Positions 28,719-38,807 of a stretch of 64,000 nucleotides of DNA are shown here, piece by piece. The notes under the pieces were generated by a model, which was given only the letters and a program-made list of their open reading frames with translations, ran no database searches and was not told where the DNA came from. The stretch is from Weizmannia acidilactici. GTDB lineage: Bacteria; Bacillota; Bacilli; Bacillales; Bacillaceae_C. A program made the position numbers and the translations under genes. The stretch spans positions 62,001-126,000 of the forward strand of contig NZ_BKZP01000005.1 in assembly GCF_008974185.1 (NCBI RefSeq), given 5' to 3'. How positions within the stretch are numbered: position 1 is the first letter of the stretch; every line of letters begins with the position of its first letter.

Positions 28719-29993
28719 GCCTTTTTTGCTCTTTTCGATTTTTTCGTAAACAGCTGCGAGCGCACTTTCAAATTTTCCGGTTTTTTTCGGTTCGTAATAA
28801 TGGGCGTTTTTGATCGTGTCCGGTAAATACTGCTGTTTTACCCAGCCGTTTTCAAAATCATGCGGGTATTTGTAGCCGACGCCCCGCCCCAAAAGTTTGG
28901 CGCTTTTGTAATGGGCGTCTTTTAAATGGGCGGGCACTTCCCCGCTTTTTCCGGCGCGGATGTCAGCCAGCGCGGCGTCAATTGCCATGATCGCGGAATT
29001 GGATTTTGGCGACAGGCATAATTCGATCACGGCGGCCGCGAGCGGAATGCGTGCTTCCGGGAATCCGAGTTTCTCCGCAGCCTGTACGGCGGCAAGCGTG
29101 CGAGCGCCTGCCTGCGGGCTCGCGAGGCCGATATCTTCGTAGGCTATCACAAGCAGCCTTCTCGCAATGCTTGGCAGGTCGCCTGCTTCAATGAGTCTGC
29201 CCAAATAATGGAGGGCGGCATTGGCGTCGCTGCCGCGGATCGATTTTTGAAAAGCGCTCAGCACATCATAATGCGCATCGCCGTCTTTATCATGGGCGAG
29301 GCTTTTTTTCTGCATGCATTCTTCGGCAATATCCAATGTGATATGGATTGCGCCGCTATCGCCGGGCTCACTGGAGAACACCGCCAGTTCAAGTGCGTTT
29401 AAAGCACTGCGCACGTCTCCGTTGCTCGCTTGTGCAAAATGGTCGAATGCATCGTCATCAATTTTTACATTGTATTTTCCAAGACCCCTGTCGGCATCAT
29501 CCAACGCGCGCTTTAAGGCCAGCTTCATTTCATCAAGCGAAAGCGGATAAAGTTCAAAAATCTGGCAGCGGCTGCGGATCGCCGGGTTAATGGCATGGTA
29601 AGGGTTGCTTGTGGTTGCCCCGATTAGGACGATCATGCCGGACTCTAAATAAGGGAGCAAAAAATCCTGCTTCGCTTTATCCAAACGGTGCACTTCGTCC
29701 AAAAGCAGGATGACTTTCCCGCTCATTTTCGCCTCGGCCGCAACGATTTCCATATCTTTTTTATTGTTCGTTACCGCATTTAACGTGCGGAAAGCGTATT
29801 TTGTGCTGCCGGCAATGGCGCTTGCAATCGAGGTTTTGCCGGTTCCGGGCGGACCGTACAAAATCATGGAAGAAAGCTGCCTTGCTTTCACCATCCGGTA
29901 AATGATTTTGTTTTTGCCGACCAAGTGCTGCTGCCCGATCACTTCTTCGATCGTCCTCGGCCGCATCCGGTAAGCAAGTGGCTGGTCTTTCAT
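28713..29993 (-). CDS. rarA: replication-associated recombination protein A (RarA/MgsA)
   Basis: AAA+ ATPase acting at stalled replication forks. Walker A GPPGTGKTSIASAI (about residues 45-58), Walker B LLLDEVHRLDK (about 97-107), sensor 1 IGATTSNPYHAINPAIRSRC and the C-terminal tetramerisation domain (GRGVGYKYPHDFENGWV) are present. 426 aa. It is the yrvN gene of the B. subtilis region, next to cymR. Confidence 0.95.
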   Translation of the reverse strand: MKDQPLAYRMRPRTIEEVIGQQHLVGKNKIIYRMVKARQLSSMILYGPPGTGKTSIASAIAGSTKYAFRTLNAVTNNKKDMEIVAAEAKMSGKVILLLDEVHRLDKAKQDFLLPYLESGMIVLIGATTSNPYHAINPAIRSRCQIFELYPLSLDEMKLALKRALDDADRGLGKYNVKIDDDAFDHFAQASNGDVRSALNALELAVFSSEPGDSGAIHITLDIAEECMQKKSLAHDKDGDAHYDVLSAFQKSIRGSDANAALHYLGRLIEAGDLPSIARRLLVIAYEDIGLASPQAGARTLAAVQAAEKLGFPEARIPLAAAVIELCLSPKSNSAIMAIDAALADIRAGKSGEVPAHLKDAHYKSAKLLGRGVGYKYPHDFENGWVKQQYLPDTIKNAHYYEPKKTGKFESALAAVYEKIEKSKKGS

Positions 29994-30370
29994 AGCGATC
30001 TCTCCAAACTGTCTCTTGTACCATTATCTTACCAGATTTTGCGGGCGTGCGAAAAGCAATGCCGCTTGGGGGATTGTAATGCTGATTGCGAAGATCTCAC
30101 CCGGCATAAGTTTTTTCCGACCGCGATGATAAAATGTGCAGCAATAAGCAAATCTTTTTTTTTGCGAATATTGCGCATGGCTTGGTCATTTACGCTTTTT
30201 CTAGTAAATTAAACATGTACTTTGTTGTTTTTTGCTATAATGGTTGTGAGGCTGTATCGTGAACGGTTTTACATAAGGAATTTAGAAGGATTCCGGCAAA
30301 GATAGTACTTCATTGTGATCAGCCTGTTTATGGCTCTTAGAAAAGATGGAAGTATTGGAAGGTGAGTTCG
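29994..30370. other. intergenic region between rarA and the SDR gene
   Basis: Apart from the extended -10 promoter TGCTATAAT at 30233-30241 and its roughly 120-base untranslated leader, I see no gene or known RNA. The segment 30120-30200 is AT-rich. Confidence 0.5.
30233..30241 (+). promoter_or_regulatory. extended -10 promoter of the SDR gene
   Basis: TG-C-TATAAT with a weak -35 region; about 130 bases before the start codon. Confidence 0.55.
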
Positions 30371-31114
30371 ATGTTACTGGAAAATAAAGTTGCCGTCATT
30401 ACAGGCGGCGCTTCCGGGATCGGTGAGGCGACCGCCAAGCTTTTTGCCAATGAAGGTGCAAAAGTGGTGATTGGGGATGTTGCGGAATCAAAAATCACGG
30501 TTGCGGATAAAATTAAGGAAGCCGGAGGGGAAGCAATTTTTGTCCATTGTGACGTGTCCGATAAATACAGCGTGAGGCATCTGATGGAAAGGGCGACGGA
30601 TGCATACGGAAAACTTGACATCTTGGTAGCGTGTGCCGGCATTCCTGAAAAGCACGGGCCTGTCCATGAGCTGGATCAGGACTACTGGCAAAAAGTGCTG
30701 GATATTAACTTAACCGGCGTGATGCTTTCCAATAAATATGCCATTCCGTATATGCTGAAAAACGGCTCGGGCGCGATTGTCAATATGGGTTCGTTTATGG
30801 CCCACGTCGGCATCACCAACAGTGCGGCTTATTCCGCCGCAAAAGCTGCGGTTGTCAACTTGACGCGTGCAGAAGCGGTTACTTACGCAAAACGGGGAAT
30901 CCGCGTGAACAGTGTCTCTCCGGGTACGACAGATTCGCCGGCACTAAAATATTTCACAAAAGAACAAATTCAGGAAGTGATTGATCATAATCCGATGGGC
31001 AGGCTTGGCAGGCCGGAAGAAATCGCCAACGCCGTCCTGTTTCTTGTAAGTGATCACGCATCTTTTATTACCGGCACAGATCTCCATGTGGACGGCGGAT
31101 ATACAGCCCAATAA
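30371..31114 (+). CDS. short-chain dehydrogenase/reductase
   Basis: Classical NAD(P)-dependent SDR of 247 aa. TGGASGIGEA (about residues 12-21) binds the cofactor, VIGDVAESK suggests NAD preference through the Asp, and the catalytic S...Y-x3-K is at MGSFMAH...AAYSAAKAA. The usual NNAG reads VACAG here. The C-terminal VDGGYTAQ is standard. The substrate is not known. The ATG follows GGAAGGTGAG. Monocistronic between a promoter and a terminator. Confidence 0.92.
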   Translation: MLLENKVAVITGGASGIGEATAKLFANEGAKVVIGDVAESKITVADKIKEAGGEAIFVHCDVSDKYSVRHLMERATDAYGKLDILVACAGIPEKHGPVHELDQDYWQKVLDINLTGVMLSNKYAIPYMLKNGSGAIVNMGSFMAHVGITNSAAYSAAKAAVVNLTRAEAVTYAKRGIRVNSVSPGTTDSPALKYFTKEQIQEVIDHNPMGRLGRPEEIANAVLFLVSDHASFITGTDLHVDGGYTAQ

Positions 31115-31121
31115 AAAGCGG

Positions 31122-31154
31122 AACACCATTCGATTTTCCGGATGGTGTTTTTGT
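31122..31154 (+). terminator. terminator after the SDR gene
   Basis: AACACCATTCG / CGGATGGTGTT and TTTGTTT. Confidence 0.75.
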
Positions 31155-31520
31155 TTGGTGAAGCGGGGGTACGGCAGCGTATCAATGTCGGGAAACCGCG
31201 GGCAGCCTTATTTCGGGTTTCGCCTGTTTCACATTATCCTGATTACTATGCTATAATATGTTAAGCTGAGAACGAGTGTGTGTGTGAATAAAACGTGAAT
31301 CGCAAAGGGAATGTTGACAATTATTGGGCAATTTTTATGGTTGCTTGCTCGTTTATTGATCGTATCCGTTTTGGGTGCGGGCGCTTCGTACTGCGCCTCA
31401 TGACGGACGGTGTGAACATTTCACCCCGCCCAACGCTACGTTGCCGGATTTGCCCTACCGGAGTGCGGTGGCTTATGGGAAATTGGATGAAAAAGTAATA
31501 AGCGGAAAGAGGTGTGCATG
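31155..31520. other. intergenic region upstream of cymR
   Basis: No confident gene. A frame at 31307-31399 begins with a signal-peptide-like 30-residue hydrophobic stretch (MLTIIGQFLWLLARLLIVSV), but it stops soon after and a different frame is open from there to 31500. It may be a decayed short secreted-protein gene or leader of cymR. Confidence 0.3.
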
Positions 31521-31940
31521 ATGAAAATTTCAACAAAAGGCCGCTACGGGTTAACAATTATGATTGAACTGGCGAAAAGATACGGCGAAGGGCCGACATC
31601 TTTAAAATCGATTGCCCATAGCCAGGATTTATCCGAGCATTATTTGGAGCAACTGATTTCGCCACTCCGCAATGCCGGGTTTGTAAAAAGTATCCGCGGC
31701 GCTTACGGCGGCTATGTTTTAACGAAAAAACCTTCCCAAATCACAGCCGGCGATGTGATCCGCGTCCTTGAGGGCCCGATCACGCCTGTAGAAGGCATAG
31801 AAGATGAAGAACCGGTCAAACGCCAGCTTTGGATCCGGATCCGGGATGCGGTCAAAGACGTCCTGGACAGTACAACGATTGAAGATTTGGCAAAATACCG
31901 GGAAGATACCGAACCAGATGCTTACATGTATTATATTTAA
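31521..31940 (+). CDS. cymR: cysteine metabolism repressor CymR (Rrf2 family)
   Basis: Rrf2-type winged-helix repressor of 139 aa. In Bacillus CymR, bound to CysK, represses cysteine biosynthesis and uptake. The N-terminus MKISTKGRYGLTIMIELAKRYG and the wing SIRGAYGGYVLTK are typical. There is no cysteine in the chain, which fits CymR and argues against an iron-sulfur IscR. ATG 31521 is preferred from the spacing to AAAGAGGTG. The gene leads directly into iscS and mnmA. Confidence 0.94.
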   Translation: MKISTKGRYGLTIMIELAKRYGEGPTSLKSIAHSQDLSEHYLEQLISPLRNAGFVKSIRGAYGGYVLTKKPSQITAGDVIRVLEGPITPVEGIEDEEPVKRQLWIRIRDAVKDVLDSTTIEDLAKYREDTEPDAYMYYI

Positions 31941-31958
31941 TTATTTGGGGTGTAAAGA

Positions 31959-33104
31959 GTGGAAAAAATCTATTTGGACCATGCGGCTACTTCCCCTGTC
32001 CATCCGCAGGCTGCGGAAAAAATGATGCAGGTGCTCACCACTTCGTTTGGGAATGCATCAAGCATCCACGCTTTCGGCAGGGAAGCGCGCCGCATATTGG
32101 ATGAAGCGCGCCAAACGATTGCAGATAGCATCGGCGCGCAATTTAGTGAAATTATTTTTACAAGCGGCGGGACGGAAGCGGACAACTATGCGATTCTCGG
32201 CACGGCGGAAGCAGCTGCGGATAAAGGCAGGCATATTATTTCCACAGCAATCGAGCACCATGCAGTTTTGCATACAATGGAATATTTGGAGTCAAAAGGA
32301 TACGACGTGACATATTTGCAGCCGGATGAAACAGGAAGGATCCGGGCAAAAGACGTGCAAAAAGCGCTCAGGGATGATACAATTCTCGTCAGCGTCATGT
32401 ATGGAAATAATGAAGTGGGGACGATCCAGCCGATAGCGGAAATCGGCGAAATGTTGAGAAACCACCAGGCTTATTTCCACACCGATGCGGTCCAAGCATA
32501 CGGGTTGGTAAAATTAGACGTAAATGCCCTGAACGTGGACATGTTGTCGGTCTCGGCGCATAAAATCGGCGGGCCGAAGGGAATCGGATTTTTATATGTG
32601 CGGAACGGCACGAAACTGAAAAACCGAAATTTCGGCGGCGAACAGGAACTGAAACGGCGCCCGGGGACGGAAAATATTGCGTCAATTGCCGGATTCGCCG
32701 AAGCGGTAAAAATTGTGCAGCGTTCGCTTCCTGAAAAGCAGCAGCAATATAACGCTTTTAAATTTAAATTTATGGAAATTTTACGGCAGGAAAAGGTTGA
32801 ATTTCTCCTGAATGGCAATGCGGAGGAGGCATTGCCGCACGTGCTCAATCTTAGTTTTCCGAAGACGGATGTTGAGTCGATGCTTGTGAGTCTCGATATG
32901 GCGGGGATCGCTGCCTCGAGCGGTTCGGCCTGTACAGCCGGATCGATTGAACCATCGCATGTGCTCGTTGCAATGTTCGGGAAAAATTCGGAACGTCTCC
33001 ACAATTCGATCCGCTTCAGCTTCGGAATCGCAAACACGATGGAGCTGGTGGAAACGGCCGCCCGCAAAACTGCGGAAATTGTACGTAGGTTCCAGCAAAA
33101 ATAG
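31959..33104 (+). CDS. iscS: cysteine desulfurase (IscS/YrvO)
   Basis: PLP enzyme that takes sulfur from cysteine as a persulfide for MnmA. LDHAATSPV at the N-terminus, VDMLSVSAHKIGGPKGIGFLY with the PLP lysine (about residues 190-210) and the catalytic cysteine in SSGSACTAG (about 323-331) are all present. 381 aa. GTG start. 15 bases before mnmA, its sulfur acceptor, and 18 after cymR. Confidence 0.95.
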   Translation: MEKIYLDHAATSPVHPQAAEKMMQVLTTSFGNASSIHAFGREARRILDEARQTIADSIGAQFSEIIFTSGGTEADNYAILGTAEAAADKGRHIISTAIEHHAVLHTMEYLESKGYDVTYLQPDETGRIRAKDVQKALRDDTILVSVMYGNNEVGTIQPIAEIGEMLRNHQAYFHTDAVQAYGLVKLDVNALNVDMLSVSAHKIGGPKGIGFLYVRNGTKLKNRNFGGEQELKRRPGTENIASIAGFAEAVKIVQRSLPEKQQQYNAFKFKFMEILRQEKVEFLLNGNAEEALPHVLNLSFPKTDVESMLVSLDMAGIAASSGSACTAGSIEPSHVLVAMFGKNSERLHNSIRFSFGIANTMELVETAARKTAEIVRRFQQK

Positions 33105-34235
<1,131 letters not shown>

Positions 34236-34240
34236 ACACA

Positions 34241-34282
34241 CAATGCACACAGAATTTTTGGATTCTGTGTGCATTGTTTTTT
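34241..34282 (+). terminator. terminator of cymR-iscS-mnmA
   Basis: A perfect 15-bp stem (CAATGCACACAGAAT and its complement) around a 6-base loop followed by T6. Confidence 0.92.
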
Positions 34283-34484
34283 GGGGGAGGAAAATGGTAT
34301 GGGTACCCGTTTTGAGGAGGGCATAAATGCCAAAGGGATTAAAAAGAAGAGTCTTTTGGTCCGTATGAGATTTGTATAGACCGCTTTAATGCCGCTTACG
34401 GGATATGGCCTTTAGATCCTTTTAGCAATATTGAAATCGGTAACCGCTCCATTTCTCATACATACACAGGTTTTTGCTTTTTTA

Positions 34485-34493
34485 TGCTATAAT
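34485..34493 (+). promoter_or_regulatory. extended -10 promoter of yrrB-recD2
   Basis: TGCTATAAT, 33 bases before the yrrB start. Confidence 0.6.
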
Positions 34494-34525
34494 GCAAGTA
34501 TCATCAAACAGGAGTGTACCCAAAT

Positions 34526-35194
34526 ATGGACAAGCATCAACTTGGCATGAAAGCATTGCAGGAAAAGAAACTCGAAGCAGCGCTCAAATGGTTTAATGAA
34601 GCAATTGAAGAAAACCCGGATGATCCGCTCGGCTACATCCATTTCGGCGATGTGCTGCTCGCGGCCGGTGAATGGGAAAAAGCGCAAATTTTTTACCATA
34701 AAGCACTCGAATTAAAAGAAATGCCAGCACCATTCTACAGCCTCGGCACAATCCATTACCAGCAGGGGCATTACGAAGAGGCAGCCGGATATTTTGAAAA
34801 AGCGCTCAGGAACGGCCTACAAGACAAAGATACCCACTTTATGCTCGGCATGTGTTTTATGATGCTGGACAACCCGCGCTTCGCGATACCGTACCTGCAA
34901 AGGAGCGTTGAACTGGATGGAGACGACACGGAAGCAAGGTTCCAGTACGCGCTTTCCCTTGTAAAATCCAACCTTGCCGGCGAAGCGCTGGAACAATTCC
35001 AAAAGGTTCTCGAGGCAGAGCCTGAGCATACGGATGCTTTATACAATGCCGGTGCCATTTATATGCAATTTTACGGGCAGCTGGATGAAGCGCTCCGCTA
35101 TTTCCAAAAAGCGGTGGACATTCAACCGGACCATCTGCTGGCCGGTTACGGCATCAAAATGGCGGCCAAATTAAAGGAAATTGGTGCGCAGTAA
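34526..35194 (+). CDS. yrrB: TPR repeat protein YrrB
   Basis: 222 residues made of about six 34-residue tetratricopeptide repeats (MKALQEKKLEAALKWFNEAI, FGDVLLAAGEWEKAQIFYHKAL, ...). A cytoplasmic scaffold with unknown partner. It lies between mnmA and recD2 as in B. subtilis. ATG 34526 is preferred to the GTG at 34514 that overlaps the ribosome site. Confidence 0.9.
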   Translation: MDKHQLGMKALQEKKLEAALKWFNEAIEENPDDPLGYIHFGDVLLAAGEWEKAQIFYHKALELKEMPAPFYSLGTIHYQQGHYEEAAGYFEKALRNGLQDKDTHFMLGMCFMMLDNPRFAIPYLQRSVELDGDDTEARFQYALSLVKSNLAGEALEQFQKVLEAEPEHTDALYNAGAIYMQFYGQLDEALRYFQKAVDIQPDHLLAGYGIKMAAKLKEIGAQ

Positions 35195-35204
35195 GGTGGT
35201 TGAA

Positions 35205-37631
35205 TTGGAAAAACAGCATGCGATGGATTTATTCCAGGACCAGGAAAAATTTATAAAAGGGAAGCATCTCGTCACCATATTCCACAACGAGCAAAATTTG
35301 TATTCGGTCATTCGCGTGCGGATTGAAGAGACAAACGTTGAACTGGAAGAAAAGGAAACGGTGATTACCGGTTATTTTCCGCGCATCCACGAGCAGGAGA
35401 CATACACGTTCTTCGGAAAAATGCAGGAACACCCGAAATTCGGCCTTCAGTTCCATGCGGACCGCTTCCAAAAAGAAATCCCTAATACAAAGCAGGGCGT
35501 TGTCGAGTACCTTTCAAGCGATTTGTTTAATGGTATCGGCAAGAAAACGGCGGAACGGATTGTCGAGGCGCTCGGGGAAAATGCGATCAGCAAAATTCTG
35601 GAAGATCCGTCCGTCCTCGATCAAGTTCCAAAACTCGCTGCGGACAAAGCGCAGCTGATCCATGATACATTAGTCGAAAACCAGGGGCTTGAGCGTGTTA
35701 TGATCGGGCTGGCGCAGTACGGCTTCGGCCCGCAAATCGCGATGCGCATCTATCAGGTTTACCAGGATCAGGCGCTTGAGATCATTGCACAAAATCCGTA
35801 CCGGCTTGTAGATGATATCGATGGTATCGGGTTCGGGCGCGCCGATGAACTCGGCAGGCAGATTGGTATCAGCGGAACGCATCCGCACCGCATCCAGGCC
35901 GGCTGCCGCTATACGCTTGAAATGGAAAGCATGCAAAACGGGCATGTGTACGTCAATAAAGAAGAACTGGCACGGGATGTAAAAGCGCTTTTGGAAGAAT
36001 ATCAAAATGTTGAGATCCCCCTTGACTCCGTTGAGACTGAACTCTTAAAACTCGAGGAGGAAAGCAAGGTCGTCATTGAAGGCGATAAAGTGTACCTTCC
36101 GTCGCTTTATTTCTCAGAAAAAGGCATTGCCTCCAATATTGAGCGCATCATGTCACAAACAGAGTACGAAGATCAATTTCCGGAATCCGAATTTCTGCTT
36201 GCCCTCGGCGAGCTGGAAGAACGGATCGGCGTCGAATATGCGCCGTCACAAAAAGAAGCGATCCAAAAAGCGCTGATGAGCCCGATGATGATTTTAACCG
36301 GCGGGCCGGGCACCGGGAAAACGACGGTCATTAAAGGCATTGTTGAGCTGTACGGGGAACTCCACGGTATTTCGCTCGACCCGAAAACGTACAAAAAAGA
36401 CGAGGTTTTCCCGATTTTGCTCGCGGCACCGACGGGAAGGGCCGCCAAAAGGATGTCGGAGTCGACCGGGCTGCCAGCAATGACGATCCACCGTTTGCTC
36501 GGCATGACCGGCCAGGAGGATATGGATGATCGGGAAGAACGGCAAGTGGAAGGGAAACTCTTGATCATCGATGAAATGTCGATGGTTGATACATGGCTTG
36601 CGAACCAGCTGTTAAAAGCGCTGCCTGACCAGATCCAGGTGATTATGGTTGGGGATGAAGACCAGCTCCCGTCTGTCGGGCCGGGACAGGTGCTGAAAGA
36701 TCTGTTAATATCGGGCGTCATCCCGACGGTGCGGCTTACGAACATTTACCGGCAAAAAGACGGCTCATCCATTATTGAACTTGCCCACCATGTCAAAAAT
36801 GGCCGAATGCCGGAGAATGTCATGCAAATGCAGCCGGACCGCTCGTTTATCCGCTGCTCGTCCGGCCAGATTCCGGAAGCGGTTGAAAAAGTGGTGCAAA
36901 GCGCGAAACGGAAAGGCTACACGGCGAAAGACATCCAGGTGCTCGCCCCAATGTACAGGGGGCCGGCCGGGATCGACCGTTTGAACGGCCTTTTACAAAA
37001 TATTTTTAACCCGAATGAAAATGGCGCCCGTAAAGAACTGAAGTATGGCGATGTCGTATACCGGATCGGCGATAAAGTGCTGCAGCTTGTGAACAAGCCT
37101 GAGCATCAGGTGTACAACGGCGACATCGGTGAAATTGTTTCAATTTTTACGGCAAAAGAAAATACCGAGAAACAGGACATGGTGATTGTCTCTTTTGATG
37201 GCATTGAAGTGACATATACAAGGCCGGATCTCAACCAGATCACGCTTGCCTACTGTTGTTCCATCCATAAATCACAGGGGAGCGAGTTTCCGGTCGTGAT
37301 TTTGCCGGTTGTGCGCAGTTATTACCGGATGCTGCGCAGAAATCTGCTCTATACCGCGATTACGAGAAGCAAAAAGATTTTGATTTTGCTTGGAGAGGAA
37401 TCGGCTTTCCGGATGGGCGTGGAAAGGGAGGACGACCAAAAGCGGAAGACAACGCTGTGCGAAAAACTGGGTACAATCAAACAGGCAGTAACAAATCCAG
37501 AAGCGGCGGGGGAAATCCTTTACTTAACGGAGGAGAACTGGGGCAAAGTGGACCCGATGATCGGTATGGAAGGCATTACCCCTTACGTGTTGGCTGCTGA
37601 AGGCGGGACAGAACCGGAGACAGCTGAATAG
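35205..37631 (+). CDS. recD2: ATP-dependent RecD-like DNA helicase RecD2
   Basis: SF1B 5'-3' helicase involved in replication-fork progression and repair. The N-terminal OB/HhH part (LSSDLFNGIGKKTAERIVEAL and GIGFGRADELG) precedes the helicase core with Walker A GGPGTGKTTVIKG (about residues 366-378), Walker B LLIIDEMSMVD and the C-terminal UvrD-like segment IHKSQGSEFPVVILPV. A TTG at 35205 with AAGGTGG upstream is the likely start; an ATG follows at 35223. About 808 aa. It follows yrrB closely. Confidence 0.95.
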   Translation: MEKQHAMDLFQDQEKFIKGKHLVTIFHNEQNLYSVIRVRIEETNVELEEKETVITGYFPRIHEQETYTFFGKMQEHPKFGLQFHADRFQKEIPNTKQGVVEYLSSDLFNGIGKKTAERIVEALGENAISKILEDPSVLDQVPKLAADKAQLIHDTLVENQGLERVMIGLAQYGFGPQIAMRIYQVYQDQALEIIAQNPYRLVDDIDGIGFGRADELGRQIGISGTHPHRIQAGCRYTLEMESMQNGHVYVNKEELARDVKALLEEYQNVEIPLDSVETELLKLEEESKVVIEGDKVYLPSLYFSEKGIASNIERIMSQTEYEDQFPESEFLLALGELEERIGVEYAPSQKEAIQKALMSPMMILTGGPGTGKTTVIKGIVELYGELHGISLDPKTYKKDEVFPILLAAPTGRAAKRMSESTGLPAMTIHRLLGMTGQEDMDDREERQVEGKLLIIDEMSMVDTWLANQLLKALPDQIQVIMVGDEDQLPSVGPGQVLKDLLISGVIPTVRLTNIYRQKDGSSIIELAHHVKNGRMPENVMQMQPDRSFIRCSSGQIPEAVEKVVQSAKRKGYTAKDIQVLAPMYRGPAGIDRLNGLLQNIFNPNENGARKELKYGDVVYRIGDKVLQLVNKPEHQVYNGDIGEIVSIFTAKENTEKQDMVIVSFDGIEVTYTRPDLNQITLAYCCSIHKSQGSEFPVVILPVVRSYYRMLRRNLLYTAITRSKKILILLGEESAFRMGVEREDDQKRKTTLCEKLGTIKQAVTNPEAAGEILYLTEENWGKVDPMIGMEGITPYVLAAEGGTEPETAE

Positions 37632-37714
37632 AAAAAGTGGCGGGATTATCTGTTCAACGGTTCCCGCTGCTTTTATGTGAACATGTAAAACGGCTTTCAT
37701 CATCCCTGTTGTTT

Positions 37715-38161
37715 TTATCTCTTTTTCCGCATTTCCGGGCTGATTTCTTCCGAGCTTTCCATCCCGTACTGGAGATTTGCCGTTCCGCTCCTTCGTGGCG
37801 TTCGTTTAACAAGCACATAGTCGGCCAAATATTGGTGGTAAAAATGCTCAAAGACACTGATGACAACAGCGGCAGCGATGGAAACGGCCAGGCCGGGCAG
37901 ACTGTTATGGGCAAAAAACCGGCTCAGCCCCCAAATGACAGAAAAAGCAAGGCCGAAGTCGCTAAGAAGTGTAAACCATTCATTGGTTTGCGGAAGCAGG
38001 CCCAAGTCGGCCAGAAAATAGGAAATCAAACCAAGAATGAGCGCGGTGCACAGTACGCCGGCAAAGGAAATGCTGAATGCAAGGCCGAGCACCAAATATA
38101 AAAGGATAAAATGTCCGGCGATTTTAATGGCAAGTGGTTTTGCATTTTTCATGTATTTCAC
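37715..38161 (-). CDS. DUF2512 membrane protein (YndM-like)
   Basis: 148-residue membrane protein of unknown function, with four helices (about 13-33, 36-53, 63-80, 88-108) and a charged C-terminal tail. The N-terminus KPLAIKIAGHFILLYLVLG and the pairing of helices are typical of DUF2512. Transcribed alone, convergent to recD2 with 83 bases between them. Confidence 0.75.
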   Translation of the reverse strand: MKYMKNAKPLAIKIAGHFILLYLVLGLAFSISFAGVLCTALILGLISYFLADLGLLPQTNEWFTLLSDFGLAFSVIWGLSRFFAHNSLPGLAVSIAAAVVISVFEHFYHQYLADYVLVKRTPRRSGTANLQYGMESSEEISPEMRKKR

Positions 38162-38371
38162 TTCCTGCTTTTGTTTCTTCTATTTTTTGTGCGGCCGGAA
38201 AAGATATGCATACTAAAACAGATGGAAATTGTTTTCCCGCATGTTTAAAGGCAGAACAAGCAAACTATAAATGCCGTGACAATCGGCATGTATGTTTTTT
38301 GGAAAAAATGGGCATATTGGTAGGCAAAAAGGGCGGATTAAAGCCGCCATGGAAAAAGCGAGGTGCTTACC

Positions 38372-38557
38372 ATGAAATGCCCGAATTGCCAAAGCAAAGA
38401 CATCGGAAAGATCGGCATCAACCAGTATTATTGCTGGAACTGCTTTATAGAGTTATCGGTTGCGAAAAACATGATTCATACCCATCAGGTGGAAGAAGAC
38501 GGCACTTTGAGTTCTTTGGACGATTTGTTTGACGATGAAACGCGCAAGCTAAGCTGA
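38372..38557 (+). CDS. small zinc-ribbon protein
   Basis: 61 residues. Two CxxC pairs (CPNCQSKDIGKIGINQYYCWNC) form a zinc ribbon at the N-terminus, followed by an acidic tail. In B. subtilis the comparable place near yrrI is held by yrzR. Role unknown. ATG 38372 has AGGTG upstream. Confidence 0.75.
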   Translation: MKCPNCQSKDIGKIGINQYYCWNCFIELSVAKNMIHTHQVEEDGTLSSLDDLFDDETRKLS

Positions 38558-38577
38558 ACAGAAGGGGTGTGGAAAGA

Positions 38578-38709
38578 TTGAACAGAATGATGATGACTGT
38601 ACTCGGGTTTGGCGCAGGCATAGCCACCGCTTCGATGGCCAAAAGAGGCATGATGAACGGCAGGCAAATGCGGAAAATAGCAAGAAGGATGCGCAAGGCT
38701 TTCCGCTAA
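38578..38709 (+). CDS. DUF3918 small protein (YrzQ-like)
   Basis: 43 residues from a TTG with a GAAGGGGTGTGGAAAG context. The chain has one short hydrophobic stretch (MTVLGFGAGIATASMA) and a very basic end (RKIARRMRKAF), so it looks like a small amphipathic membrane-associated protein. Too short for long-ORF calling, but conserved in position ahead of the AI-2E gene in Bacillus. Confidence 0.7.
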   Translation: MNRMMMTVLGFGAGIATASMAKRGMMNGRQMRKIARRMRKAFR

Positions 38710-38716
38710 AATTTTG

Positions 38717-38750
38717 GGCCGCCGGCTGATCAACCGGCGGCCTTTTCCTG
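38717..38750 (+). terminator. terminator after the DUF3918 gene
   Basis: GGCCGCCGG / CCGGCGGCC followed by TTTTCC. Confidence 0.8.
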
Positions 38751-38807
38751 AAAAAGCGTTCATAAACTTCCCGCTTTCGCAAAAACTAGAAAGAGGGAGG
38801 TTTTTTT

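Noticed and set aside
34300-34480. Coding-like frame between mnmA and yrrB
   Set aside because: About 40 codons read plausibly but there is a stop just before it, no ribosome site and no family I recognise.
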